Position numbers and translations under genes: made by a program
Shown: positions 9,200 through 18,144 of the stretch, piece after piece
Numbering within the stretch: position 1 is the first letter of the stretch
Layout of the letters: every line of letters begins with the position of its first letter
The notes under the pieces: model-generated
Seen by the model: only the letters and a program-made list of their open reading frames with translations
Told to the model about the DNA's origin: nothing
Database searches by the model: none
From: Bordetella parapertussis
GTDB taxonomy: Bacteria; Bacteroidota; Bacteroidia; Chitinophagales; Chitinophagaceae
DNA: 64,000 bases
Assembly (NCBI GenBank): GCA_943331005.2
Contig: CALQJX020000005.1
Location: 1-64,000 of the forward strand
Direction: 5' to 3'

Positions 9200-9514
9200 A
9201 GTTTTCCGTGAAAAGTATCAGCCAAAAGTAATCATAATTTGGGGATAGGGTAGGATAGGCAATAATAATAGATCCGTTTTCTGAATTGAATACAGTTGTG
9301 AGAAATTTACAATGGGTGCTCTGTCTGATATTTTCAGAAAATTTTAAGTAAATCGAACTCACTCCGATAGGTGGTAACGGTTATTTTTGCGATATGACCG
9401 GCAGAATGCCTTATTACAGGACGCTCTGAAGGTACACTATGCAAGGAATGACACTCAATGTGTGATAAGTACACTATGTTTGTCTGCAGTACTATGTAAT
9501 AACTGACTAACCAC
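9200..9514. other. intergenic region between divergent methyltransferase and bat operons
   Basis: No convincing gene. It contains a 10-bp direct repeat GTACACTATG (9432-9441 and 9469-9478); the second copy runs into a TANNTTTG -7 element. Confidence 0.5.
9475..9482 (+). promoter_or_regulatory. -7 element of the bat-type operon
   Basis: TATGTTTG matches the Bacteroidota -7 consensus, 33 bp upstream of the DUF58 gene. It overlaps the second GTACACTATG repeat. Confidence 0.5.
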
Positions 9515-10381
9515 ATGACAACAGCGGAAATATTAAAAAAGGTCAGAAGGATAGAGATCAAAACGAAGGGGTTGAGCAATCACATCTTCGCAGGCGAATA
9601 CCATTCCACATTCAAGGGAAGGGGTATGTCGTTTTGCGAGGTGAGGGAGTATACCCCCGGCGATGATGTGAAATTCATAGACTGGAACGTTACTGCCCGT
9701 TTCTCTACACCCTTTGTCAAAGTATTTGAAGAGGAGCGCGAGCTCATCATGATGCTGATGGTCGATATCAGTAACAGTTCGCTGTTTGGTACGCAGAAAC
9801 AACTCAAGCGCGACCTCATAACCGAGCTGGGTGCGGTATTGTCATTCTCTGCTACTACCAACAATGACAAGGTTGGGGTCATTTTCTTCAGCGATAAGGT
9901 AGAGAAATATATTCCGCCAAAGAAGGGCAAGGGGCATATCCTGCGCATCATCAGGGAACTGATAGCGCTGGAACCCGCGCATACAGGCGAGACGGATATC
10001 AGAGTGGCACTGGAGTTTCTGAACAATGTTTTGAAGAAACGTTCCATCACTTTCCTGCTCAGCGATTATGTAAGCAAGCCCTACGATCAGGCGTTGCAGC
10101 TGGCTGCACGCAAACACGATCTGGTAGGTATACATGTTTACGACAAGTACGACCGCGAGATGCCGCAGGCCGGACTGATGCAGGTAATGGATGCCGAGAC
10201 AAAACAAATGTTCTGGATAGACACCGACGACAAAATGGTGAAATATCAGTACGAGGCTGCTTTTGAGCAACGATACAAATACTGCATGCAATCATTCAGA
10301 AAGAGTGGTGCATCACTCATGCATGTGCGCACAGACGAGGATTATGTAAGAATTTTACAGACCTTCTTCAAAGGCAGGTAG
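9515..10381 (+). CDS. DUF58 domain protein, first gene of bat-type operon
   Basis: A 288-residue protein with the DUF58 signature REYTPGDDVKFIDWNVTAR (about 44-62) near the N terminus and a von Willebrand A-like fold after it (MLMVDISNSSLFG, a degenerate MIDAS strand). DUF58 proteins are usually encoded next to a MoxR ATPase and BatA/B-type VWA proteins, where they are thought to help assemble or stress-protect envelope complexes. Here the BatD-like and BatA-like genes follow, but no moxR precedes it: the upstream gene is a methyltransferase on the other strand. No signal peptide or membrane segment is visible, consistent with a cytoplasmic partner of the two membrane proteins downstream. Confidence 0.9.
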   Translation: MTTAEILKKVRRIEIKTKGLSNHIFAGEYHSTFKGRGMSFCEVREYTPGDDVKFIDWNVTARFSTPFVKVFEEERELIMMLMVDISNSSLFGTQKQLKRDLITELGAVLSFSATTNNDKVGVIFFSDKVEKYIPPKKGKGHILRIIRELIALEPAHTGETDIRVALEFLNNVLKKRSITFLLSDYVSKPYDQALQLAARKHDLVGIHVYDKYDREMPQAGLMQVMDAETKQMFWIDTDDKMVKYQYEAAFEQRYKYCMQSFRKSGASLMHVRTDEDYVRILQTFFKGR

Positions 10382-10434
10382 TGTGCATGACTATCTTATA
10401 AACTAACCACGAATAAACGGTACTTAATAATATA

Positions 10435-11451
10435 ATGGAGTTTAAAACAAGCATATCAAATAACACAAAAAGCAGCCCATCAGGCTACTGGAGTGCTTTG
10501 CTGAAGAGGGTTTCAGCTATGGCAGGGGTAGTAGCTATGTTGCTGCTCAGTACAGGTGCCTGTGCACAGCCCGATGCTACTGCTATGGCCCGTATGGATG
10601 CACGGCAGATAGTAGTTGGCGATCAGGTAAGATTATTTCTGGAAGTAAAGAACAAACCATCGCTGGGCAGGGTAGAGTGGATCACCATACCCGATACGTT
10701 CAATCATCTGGAGGTTGTAGAAAAAGGAAAGATAGACACCATAAAAGGGGCTGATTATATCACGTACAAGCAAAGACTCATCCTCACCGGTTTCGATTCG
10801 GGTGTCTTCAAAGTACCATCTTTTATCTTTCCGGTATTCAACACAGCGGGCGATCCTTTTACAATACAAACAGACTCTTTTATGCTGGCGGTGCAAACCG
10901 TTGCCGTAGATACCACCAGGGAATTTAAGCCTATCAAGGGCGTAATGACGGTGGAGACAGATTGGAGAGATTATATCTGGTACATTGTAGGGGGCGTATT
11001 ATTGCTTGCGTTAATAATTGGTGTTATCATCTACTTTGTGCGCAAGCCCAAACCCGCGCCGGTAGTGCCGGAGGGCCCTAAAGAAACCTTGCAGGAGCAT
11101 ACATTGCGACTGCTCAATGAACTGGAGAAAAAGCAACTGTGGCAAAACCAGAAAGTGAAGGAGTATTATGTGGAGCTTACCGATATAGTACGCAACTACA
11201 TTGAGGCAAGATTCAATACACCTGCGCTGGAACTCACTACAGATGAGCTGCTTTACAAAGCACAGATGCACCGCGATCTGCAGCCACACCATGCACACCT
11301 CAGTGTAATACTGACCACTGCCGACCTTGCCAAGTTTGCCAAGGCGCAACCCATGCCGCAGGAACACACTACGGTAATGAGCAAGGCCATAGAGCTGGTA
11401 GTAAATTCTAAACCTGTAATTGTAGCAACACCAACAGAGCCAAAAGTATGA
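10435..11451 (+). CDS. BatD-like single-pass membrane protein
   Basis: A 338-residue protein with a long n-region signal peptide ending near GACAQ (residue 45). A beta-rich periplasmic domain (about 50-165) follows, starting ARQIVVGDQVRLFLEV as in BatD N-terminal domains. There is one transmembrane helix at 181-202 and a charged cytoplasmic helical tail (about 215-338). BatD proteins are usually larger, with several such beta domains, so this is a short form. It lies between the DUF58 and VWA genes and overlaps the latter by 4 bp (ATGA), which indicates translational coupling. The role is inferred from position: an aerotolerance-type or envelope-stress complex with its neighbours. The exact start could be a later in-frame ATG in the signal region. 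Confidence 0.75.
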   Translation: MEFKTSISNNTKSSPSGYWSALLKRVSAMAGVVAMLLLSTGACAQPDATAMARMDARQIVVGDQVRLFLEVKNKPSLGRVEWITIPDTFNHLEVVEKGKIDTIKGADYITYKQRLILTGFDSGVFKVPSFIFPVFNTAGDPFTIQTDSFMLAVQTVAVDTTREFKPIKGVMTVETDWRDYIWYIVGGVLLLALIIGVIIYFVRKPKPAPVVPEGPKETLQEHTLRLLNELEKKQLWQNQKVKEYYVELTDIVRNYIEARFNTPALELTTDELLYKAQMHRDLQPHHAHLSVILTTADLAKFAKAQPMPQEHTTVMSKAIELVVNSKPVIVATPTEPKV

Positions 11452-12458
11452 GCACATTGATGGATTGGAAGCATATGACCTTTGCGCATCCGTGGTTCTT
11501 CGGCCTGCTGCTGCTTATACCCCTGATGGTATGGTGGCAGTTGCGCAGCAAGAAAGAAGATAATCCCGCTATGCGGCTCACTACCACCAGTGGCATAAAC
11601 CCTGCACATGCGGGTGGTAAGGCTAAACTCAGGCCGGTATTATTTATACTCAGGATACTGAGCATGGTGGCCCTTATAGTGGCGCTGGCAAGACCACAAA
11701 CCAGCAACACCACAGAAAATGTGGACAGCGAGGGTATAGACATCGTGCTCAGTATGGACGTGTCGGGTAGTATGCTGGCAGAGGACTTTAAGCCAAACCG
11801 TATAGAAGCAGCCAAGGCACAGGCACTCAAATTCATAGACCAGCGCCCTACCGACAGGATAGGTCTGGTGATCTTTGGTGGCGAAAGTTTCACAATGTGC
11901 CCCATTACCATAGATCATAGTGTGCTCAAGAATCAGGTAAGCCAGATCAGGAATGGAATGATCAATGACGGTACTTCCATAGGCATGGGGCTGGCTACTG
12001 CGGTAGACAGGCTGCGACTGGCCAAAGGAAAAAGCAAGGTGGTGATACTTATGACCGATGGGGTGAACAACACAGGTATGATTGACCCCAGTACTGCACT
12101 GGAGATTGCCAAAGCATATAAGATCAGAATATACACCATTGGGGTAGGTAGTATTGGTCAGGCATTGATGCCGCAGCAAACGCCTTTCGGCATACAGAAA
12201 CAAATGGTGCCGGTGGAGATCGATGAGCCCTTGCTGAAGAAAATGGCCACAGCTACCGGGGGTAAATACTTCAGGGCAACCGGCAATAGTTCCTTATCCA
12301 GTGTATACGACGATATTGATAAATTGGAGAAAACACGCATTGATATTACCTCATTCAAGCATTATGCCGAGTTGTTCTTCCCGTTTGCCATGCTGGCAAT
12401 TATTTGCCTGGTGCTGGAAATGGTACTGCGGTATACAGTATTTAGAAGCATTACCTGA
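11448..12458 (+). CDS. BatA-like VWA domain membrane protein
   Basis: A 336-residue inner-membrane protein. Transmembrane segments at about 17-33 and 61-81 precede a von Willebrand A domain (about 97-290) with an intact metal-binding MIDAS: Asp104, Ser106 and Ser108 in DVSGS, plus a downstream DGTSIG threonine. A third transmembrane helix is near 306-330. This is the classic BatA arrangement. BatA proteins, with MoxR and DUF58 partners, have been linked to aerotolerance and envelope integrity in Bacteroidota and Leptospira, although the mechanism is unsettled. The gene starts inside the previous one (ATGA overlap) and is followed by a terminator, so the operon seen here has three genes, without BatB or BatC. 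Confidence 0.9.
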   Translation: MSTLMDWKHMTFAHPWFFGLLLLIPLMVWWQLRSKKEDNPAMRLTTTSGINPAHAGGKAKLRPVLFILRILSMVALIVALARPQTSNTTENVDSEGIDIVLSMDVSGSMLAEDFKPNRIEAAKAQALKFIDQRPTDRIGLVIFGGESFTMCPITIDHSVLKNQVSQIRNGMINDGTSIGMGLATAVDRLRLAKGKSKVVILMTDGVNNTGMIDPSTALEIAKAYKIRIYTIGVGSIGQALMPQQTPFGIQKQMVPVEIDEPLLKKMATATGGKYFRATGNSSLSSVYDDIDKLEKTRIDITSFKHYAELFFPFAMLAIICLVLEMVLRYTVFRSIT

Positions 12459-12502
12459 TAGCATTACGTAATAATAAAATTTCCGGTAAGGACTAACATT
12501 TG

Positions 12503-12545
12503 TGCACTTTATTGCGCCTATTAGGGGTGATAAAGTGCATTTTCT
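12503..12545 (+). terminator. terminator of the bat-type operon
   Basis: TGCACTTTAT (12503-12512) pairs with ATAAAGTGCA (12530-12539), and a GC-rich inner part can also pair. A short T-rich run follows. Confidence 0.6.
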
Positions 12546-12675
12546 TACTGAAAATGTCTGTTTTATTAACCAAATGCAATGAAAACATCGTTTTTTGGAG
12601 TGTCAGCTACCTAATTAGCCCCGATTTTTCGGAAAACGATTGTATGGTATAAAAAAAATGTTATTTTTGGTGTTA

Positions 12676-12683
12676 TAAGTTTG
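12676..12683 (+). promoter_or_regulatory. -7 element of the large adhesin gene
   Basis: TAAGTTTG matches TANNTTTG, 38 bp upstream of the ATG. No -33 TTG is visible at the usual spacing. Confidence 0.4.
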
Positions 12684-12720
12684 CCGAACTAAACGTAGAT
12701 AAGTATTTTAAATATTTTAT

Positions 12721-15700
12721 ATGAAAAGAAGTTTTATCAACTCTATGAACAGTATAACTAAGGTTTTGTTGTGCGCAATGTTGTTGTTATTGTCAGTGAC
12801 GCGTGTACAGGCGCAGGCTACACTAACTGCAACGGGTGCAGGCCCGGGTCCTGTGGCATATGCTACACTTACTGCGGCTTTCAATGCCATTAACTTAGGT
12901 ACTCATACTGGTGCTATCACTATCACCATTGGTGCAGGTGGCACCAATGAGGGCTTTACAGTGGCTACTTTGAATGCGCCACTACCTATCGGTTATACTT
13001 CTGTATTGATAAAGCCTGCTGTAGGTACTACACCAACCATTCAGGGCAACATAGCCAACAATGGTGTCATTCACCTCTTTGGTGCCAGCAACGTTACTAT
13101 TGATGGCTCTAATACTGTGGGCGGCACTACCAGAGACCTTACTATAAGGAACTCTACATTCACAGCCGCTTCTGCAGTGGTGCGTTTTGGTAATAATGCC
13201 ACCATTGGTGCTACCAACAATACGCTGAAGAATACAAATATTCAGCAGACCGGCACTACAGTAGGTATCTCCGTTATATCGGGTAATGGTACTACTGCAC
13301 TCTTCAACCCTGCAGCATTCCCCAACTCCAACAATACCATCCAGAACTGCTCTATCACTCAGGCTCAGACTGCCATCTACCTCTATGGTCCGCCAACACT
13401 TGATGCAAACTGGGTAGTAACCGGCAACGACATGAATAGCCTTGGCTTCACAGGTGCACACCTCAATAATACTTCCAACGCCCAGATCACCAAAAACGTA
13501 ATTGATAACGTTTCCATCAACGGTACTACACAGGCAGCAGGTATCACTCTTTCTTTCGGTGCTACCAATGCTACTATTTCGGGTAACAAGATCACCAACA
13601 TCTCTAACATCTACGCACTGGCTTCTCCTGCAGCAGAGGGTATCTTCCTCAGCATCAATGCTGGTACAGTGAACGTGTTCAATAACTTTATTGCGAATGT
13701 TACAGGTGTAGGTAACGGTACTCTTATCAACAATGGTCATGGTATACTTAATAATAGTGCAGGTGTAATAAACATCTTCCACAACAGTGTGAACATGAGC
13801 ATGAGCCAGACCAGCGCTGCCGGTATCTCTGCTGCTTTCTGTGCCAGCGGTACTGTTACCGGTGCAATGACACTGAAAGACAATCTGTTCATTAATACGC
13901 AGACTGTAGGTAGCACCTATGGTGTGTACAGTGCTGTTGGTAGTGCCCTTTTCCCTGGCATGGACTTCAACGATTATTTCGCTACTTCTACCAACCTCGG
14001 TTTTGTAGGTGGTGTTGCCCGTACCAACCTGGCAGCTATGCAGACTGGCTTCGGTAGCAACCTCAATTCGCTCAACACCAATCCGGTATTTGTATCTTCT
14101 ACAGATCTTCACCTGCAGATGAATGCGCTGAACTTCCCGCTGGCAGTAGGTACTCCTATCGCTGTTCCTGCTATCACTACAGATATCGATAATGTGAACA
14201 GGTCTGCTACTGCCCCTACAATGGGTGCTCACGAACTGGCAAATCAGGTAATATATACTACTGCTACCAATACTTGTAAAGATCTGCTCGATACCCTGAA
14301 CACAGTAACAGTTCAGTCTCCTGTAGGTGTTGCACTTACCGGTCCGTTGGTAACACGTCTCTATTACAGAAAAGGTGCAGGCCCATGGGTTAGCACTGCA
14401 GGTACTTCGCTTACAGGTAGTACTATCAACATCAGCACCTGGAGGTGTGTATTCGATTACTCACTGCTGGGCGGTGTTGTTGCCGGCGATGTTATCTCTT
14501 ATTTTGTCGTAGCTCAGACAACTGCAGGTACTGTATTCGGTACGCCATCAAACGGACTTGTAGCTATAGACGTAAACACGATCACTACTCCTCCTACTAC
14601 ACCAAATACATTCACTGTCAACGCAGTTAAACTGAACAGTCTGAACCTTACCAATCAGATGTGTTTCAACTCTTCAGTTGCTACACCGGTACCATATACT
14701 TACACCGGTACTTCCGGTGCGCCAAACCAGTATATGCTCACTTGGTCTCCGCTGGGTCCTATCCCACAGCCTGCATTTACTGCATTACCTGCAAGTCCTA
14801 TCAATGCGGTAGTTCCTGCAGCCTTACCTTCTGCTACATATTATGGTGCGCTGATTATCAGAAATGCTACTACCGGTTGTTCAAGAACTTACAATTTAGT
14901 GCTCTCTGTTAACCCTACTCCTGCTACCATCAGCGGTCCGCTCACTGTATGTGCGGGTACTTCTTCATCACTCAGCAGCAGCTCTACAGGTGGTACATGG
15001 ACTAGTGGTACACCATCTGTTGCAACAGTTGGTCTTACTACCGGTATCGTAAACGGTATTTCTGGTGGTACATCTAATATAGTCTATACACTGCCTACCG
15101 GTTGCAGCACATTTGCCAACGTAAACGTGGTAAACCCTCCGGCAGCTATCACAGGTCCTACAGCAACTTGTCCAAACCTCACAGTAACATTGGCAAACAC
15201 AGTACCGGGTGGTACATGGTCCAGCGTTACACCTGCTATCGGCACTGTCGATGCAGTTGGTGTGGTTACAGGGCTTGCTCCCGGTACTGCAGTGATCAAC
15301 TATTTAATTCCTGGTTGTGCGCCTGTAGCTAAAATAGTTACAGTTAACCCTACACCAAACCCGGTTACTGGTATGCTGTTCGCATGTCAGGGTTTTGGTG
15401 ATACACTGCATACAACTTCTACAGGTGGTACCTGGATCAGTGGTGCAACTTCAGTTGCAACTATCGGTTCTACCAGCGGTGTTTATGCTGGTGTTGGTGC
15501 AGGTACAGCAGTTATCACTTACAGGTTCACTACTACAGGTTGTATCTCTACCAATACATTGACCATCTTCCCTGCTCCTGGTCCTATCGCAGGTGGTCCG
15601 GTTGTTTGTCAGGGTCTTACTGCCACACTCACCAACTCGGTTCCGGGTGGTACATGGCAGAGCACAGCTCCGGGCATCATATCTGTTGGTTCTGCCAGCG

Positions 15701-17325
15701 GTATCGCTCTGGGTGTTGCTCCTGCAGGTACAGCTATCATCACTTATACTACAGTGAATGGTTGTAAAACAAATACTACCATGTTCATCAGTACTGCACC
15801 TACTTCTATCTCAGGTGCACATATTGTTTGTTCGGGTTACAACATTACCCTCACCAATGGTACCGCAGGTGGCACCTGGACATCAGGCAATACTGCTATT
15901 GCTACAGTAGGCGCTTCATCGGGTGTAGTTACAGGTGTTGTGGGTGGTGTGGTAAATATCTCTTACAATACACTGGCATGTAACCCTGTTGTTTATTCGG
16001 TTACAGTAAACCAGACTCCTCCTCCGGTTACAGGTACTATTACCCTGTGCAATGGTGGCAACACTACTACAGTTTATAATGCTACACCGGGTGGTGTGTG
16101 GACACTTACAGGTCCTGCATCCGTTACTTCGGGTGGTGTTATTACAGGCCTCACAGTGGGGGCCAGCAATGTGGTTACCTACACTATGCCAAACGGTTGT
16201 TTCGCATATGCACCTATCATAGTAGATACACTGCCTGCACCTATAGTTGGTCTCAATAGCATCTGCCCCGGCAGGTCTACTACAATGACCACAGCATCTG
16301 CAGGTGGTGTATGGAGCAGTAACAACGCTATGATCGCTTCTGCAGTAGCTGCTACAGGTGTGGTTACAGGTGTTAGCTTCGGTACTACTACCATTACTTA
16401 TGCATCACTTTCAGGTTGTTACAGGACCAAACCTTTCAACGTTACCAATCCTGTACCACTTTCAGTAACACTTACTCGTACCCCATCACAGGATACCCTG
16501 TGTCAGGGTGTGCCGGTTACCTTTACTGCACATAGCACCAATGGTGGCGCAGCTCCTAAATTTGAGTGGCAGCGTTTCGGTGTCAGCTTCGATACTGCTA
16601 CCGTTTACGACAGCACATTCCTGTACACGCCTGTTCATGGCGATGTGATCAGGGTATTCCTCTTCAACAGTCTGGATATCTGCTCCGCACCTACTCCGGC
16701 TTACGTAGATATGGCGCTGAATATCTACCCTAATGTAGCACCGGTTATCGGTATCACTACATCTGCACCAACTTCTGTTATTGCAGGTAACGAAACCACT
16801 ACAGCTACTTATCTGGGTCAGGTTATCACCTTCAACTCTCTGGTTACATCTGGCGGTACTGCTGCTACTTACCAGTGGTTTGTAGACAACGAAGCTATCG
16901 CTGGTGCTACCAACAACTCTTTCACACGTGCCGTTTACGACAACGATACTGTGTATTGCAGGGTAAATGGTAATCCGCCATGCGAAACAGGTTCATTGGC
17001 AAGCAGTAACAAGATCTATATCGTTGGCGACTATCTGGAAACCAGCACTGTTACAGAACTCAACGGTTCACTCAGCCTGTTCCCTAACCCTAACACAGGT
17101 AACTTTACCCTTAGCGGCACACTGGCTGTAAACACAAACAGCGTACTCACTTACGAAGTGGTGAATGTACTGGGTCAGGTAGTACACAAAGGAACTACTG
17201 TAGCTAAGAATGGCGTAATCAGCCAGCAGGTAGTACTCGGCAAGAACATCAGCGCAGGCACTTACATGCTGCGTGTGAACGGTGAGAACGAAAACAAAGT
17301 ATTCCACTTTGTAATAGGCGAATAA
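12721..17325 (+). CDS. large T9SS-secreted adhesin-like protein with beta-helix and Big2-like repeats
   Basis: A 1534-residue secreted protein. A signal peptide ends near RVQAQ (residue 32). Residues about 35-500 are rich in Asn/Thr/Gly and resemble a right-handed parallel beta-helix (repeated NNTIQNC / GNDMNS-like turns). A middle domain follows, then seven tandem Ig-like (Big2-type) modules of about 72 residues at about 731-1240. Each has an ITGP.TxC start, a GGTW(T/S)S centre and an AxIxYT end. The C terminus is a type A T9SS sorting domain (LFPNPNTGNFTLSG ... GTYMLRVNGEN). It should cross the outer membrane by T9SS and be anchored on or released from the surface. Adhesion or matrix function is inference. 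It stands alone between terminators. Confidence 0.88.
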   Translation: MKRSFINSMNSITKVLLCAMLLLLSVTRVQAQATLTATGAGPGPVAYATLTAAFNAINLGTHTGAITITIGAGGTNEGFTVATLNAPLPIGYTSVLIKPAVGTTPTIQGNIANNGVIHLFGASNVTIDGSNTVGGTTRDLTIRNSTFTAASAVVRFGNNATIGATNNTLKNTNIQQTGTTVGISVISGNGTTALFNPAAFPNSNNTIQNCSITQAQTAIYLYGPPTLDANWVVTGNDMNSLGFTGAHLNNTSNAQITKNVIDNVSINGTTQAAGITLSFGATNATISGNKITNISNIYALASPAAEGIFLSINAGTVNVFNNFIANVTGVGNGTLINNGHGILNNSAGVINIFHNSVNMSMSQTSAAGISAAFCASGTVTGAMTLKDNLFINTQTVGSTYGVYSAVGSALFPGMDFNDYFATSTNLGFVGGVARTNLAAMQTGFGSNLNSLNTNPVFVSSTDLHLQMNALNFPLAVGTPIAVPAITTDIDNVNRSATAPTMGAHELANQVIYTTATNTCKDLLDTLNTVTVQSPVGVALTGPLVTRLYYRKGAGPWVSTAGTSLTGSTINISTWRCVFDYSLLGGVVAGDVISYFVVAQTTAGTVFGTPSNGLVAIDVNTITTPPTTPNTFTVNAVKLNSLNLTNQMCFNSSVATPVPYTYTGTSGAPNQYMLTWSPLGPIPQPAFTALPASPINAVVPAALPSATYYGALIIRNATTGCSRTYNLVLSVNPTPATISGPLTVCAGTSSSLSSSSTGGTWTSGTPSVATVGLTTGIVNGISGGTSNIVYTLPTGCSTFANVNVVNPPAAITGPTATCPNLTVTLANTVPGGTWSSVTPAIGTVDAVGVVTGLAPGTAVINYLIPGCAPVAKIVTVNPTPNPVTGMLFACQGFGDTLHTTSTGGTWISGATSVATIGSTSGVYAGVGAGTAVITYRFTTTGCISTNTLTIFPAPGPIAGGPVVCQGLTATLTNSVPGGTWQSTAPGIISVGSASGIALGVAPAGTAIITYTTVNGCKTNTTMFISTAPTSISGAHIVCSGYNITLTNGTAGGTWTSGNTAIATVGASSGVVTGVVGGVVNISYNTLACNPVVYSVTVNQTPPPVTGTITLCNGGNTTTVYNATPGGVWTLTGPASVTSGGVITGLTVGASNVVTYTMPNGCFAYAPIIVDTLPAPIVGLNSICPGRSTTMTTASAGGVWSSNNAMIASAVAATGVVTGVSFGTTTITYASLSGCYRTKPFNVTNPVPLSVTLTRTPSQDTLCQGVPVTFTAHSTNGGAAPKFEWQRFGVSFDTATVYDSTFLYTPVHGDVIRVFLFNSLDICSAPTPAYVDMALNIYPNVAPVIGITTSAPTSVIAGNETTTATYLGQVITFNSLVTSGGTAATYQWFVDNEAIAGATNNSFTRAVYDNDTVYCRVNGNPPCETGSLASSNKIYIVGDYLETSTVTELNGSLSLFPNPNTGNFTLSGTLAVNTNSVLTYEVVNVLGQVVHKGTTVAKNGVISQQVVLGKNISAGTYMLRVNGENENKVFHFVIGE
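14911..16446 (+). repeat. seven tandem Big2-like modules of about 217 bp
   Basis: Seven in-frame copies, each about 72 codons long, start at conserved prolines followed by I(S/T)GP-type segments. Each contains a single cysteine after the first strand and a GG(T/V)W motif. The copies have diverged at the DNA level, so they are old duplications. Confidence 0.75.
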
Positions 17326-17347
17326 CCGTTTCAATAAAAATATCCCG

Positions 17348-17383
17348 AACGGGCGAAGCAACAGCTTCGCCCGTTTTGTTTTT
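17348..17383 (+). terminator. terminator of the adhesin gene
   Basis: A perfect 12-bp stem (AACGGGCGAAGC / GCTTCGCCCGTT, loop AACA) is followed by a T-rich run, 22 bp after the stop codon. Confidence 0.9.
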
Positions 17384-17412
17384 GGGTAGGTTCTGTTTAC
17401 TGAGTAATGGGC

Positions 17413-17446
17413 AAAAAAATATCCCCGGATCGCAGACCCGGGGATA
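17413..17446 (-). terminator. terminator of ndk
   Basis: A 9-bp stem (TATCCCCGG at 17420-17428 and CCGGGGATA at 17438-17446) is followed on the minus strand by a run of seven T, 22 bp after the ndk stop. Confidence 0.88.
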
Positions 17447-17467
17447 GATATATGAAGGAGGTATAGA

Positions 17468-17884
17468 TTAAAACCTTTCCAGAGAGCTGAAGTAGAAGTT
17501 GCCTTCTATTGCAGCATTCTCGTCGCTGTCTGAACCATGAACCGCGTTTTCGCCAACAGATGCAGCATAACGCTTACGGATAGTACCTTCTTCTGCCTGT
17601 GCAGGGTTGGTAGCACCAATAAGTTTACGGAAATCAGCAACTGCATTCTCTTTTTCAAGAATAGCAGCTACGATAGGGCCGCTGCTCATGAATTCAGTCA
17701 GTTCGCCATAGAATGGACGCGCTGCGTGAACTTCGTAAAATTTCTCAGCCTGCTGTTTGCTGATATGGAGATACTTCATTGCTACGATGCGGAAGCCTGC
17801 GGCATTGATCATCTGGAGGATATTGCCGATGTTGCCTGCTTTTACTGCATCAGGCTTGATCATTGTAAAGGTACGATTAGACAT
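17468..17884 (-). CDS. ndk: nucleoside-diphosphate kinase
   Basis: A 138-residue cytoplasmic enzyme that transfers the gamma phosphate between nucleoside triphosphates and diphosphates through a phosphohistidine. The active-site histidine is His116 in [12 protein letters not shown], the family signature. The N-terminal FTMIKPDAV strand and the basic GTIRKRYA segment that holds the phosphates are also present. The length is typical. The gene is monocistronic, with its own terminator downstream and a -7-like element upstream (minus-strand TAATTTTG at 17904-17911), divergent from the NrnA-like gene. Confidence 0.97.
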   Translation of the reverse strand: MSNRTFTMIKPDAVKAGNIGNILQMINAAGFRIVAMKYLHISKQQAEKFYEVHAARPFYGELTEFMSSGPIVAAILEKENAVADFRKLIGATNPAQAEEGTIRKRYAASVGENAVHGSDSDENAAIEGNFYFSSLERF

Positions 17885-17903
17885 GTTTTTCTATTTGAGG
17901 CTG

Positions 17904-17911
17904 CAAAATTA
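17904..17911 (-). promoter_or_regulatory. -7 element of ndk
   Basis: TAATTTTG on the minus strand fits TANNTTTG, 20 bp before the ndk ATG. Confidence 0.5.
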
Positions 17912-18061
17912 GTTCAAAAAACTCTTCGTAACGCATAGTAATTGTTAAAATGATTGTTGTCTTATCCTGAAAATATTATTAGACAGTAGTGGGTATATAT
18001 GGATTATGTATTGTGCTGTTGTATAATGTCTTATTGGATATATTTTCTGTTTTTTACATTT

Positions 18062-18069
18062 TACCTTTG
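18062..18069 (+). promoter_or_regulatory. -7 element of the DHH phosphoesterase gene
   Basis: TACCTTTG is a full match to TANNTTTG, 75 bp before the preferred ATG at 18145. A TTG lies 25 bp further upstream, slightly far. Confidence 0.5.
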
Positions 18070-18144
18070 TCATAACAGCGGGAAACCATATTTTTGCAGC
18101 CCCAAACTGAAGCCATATAAAAGCGTACAGTGGGTGAACGAACA

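Noticed and set aside
8471..9211. 246-codon plus-strand frame opposite the methyltransferase
   Set aside because: The SAM motif on the minus strand is clear and the coupled PAP2 gene supports that strand.
12982..14232. 416-codon open frame on the minus strand inside the large adhesin gene
   Set aside because: It is opposite a gene with a clear signal peptide and T9SS domain. The antisense product is Cys/Ser/Thr/Ile-rich low-complexity sequence produced by repetitive Thr/Asn/Gly codons.
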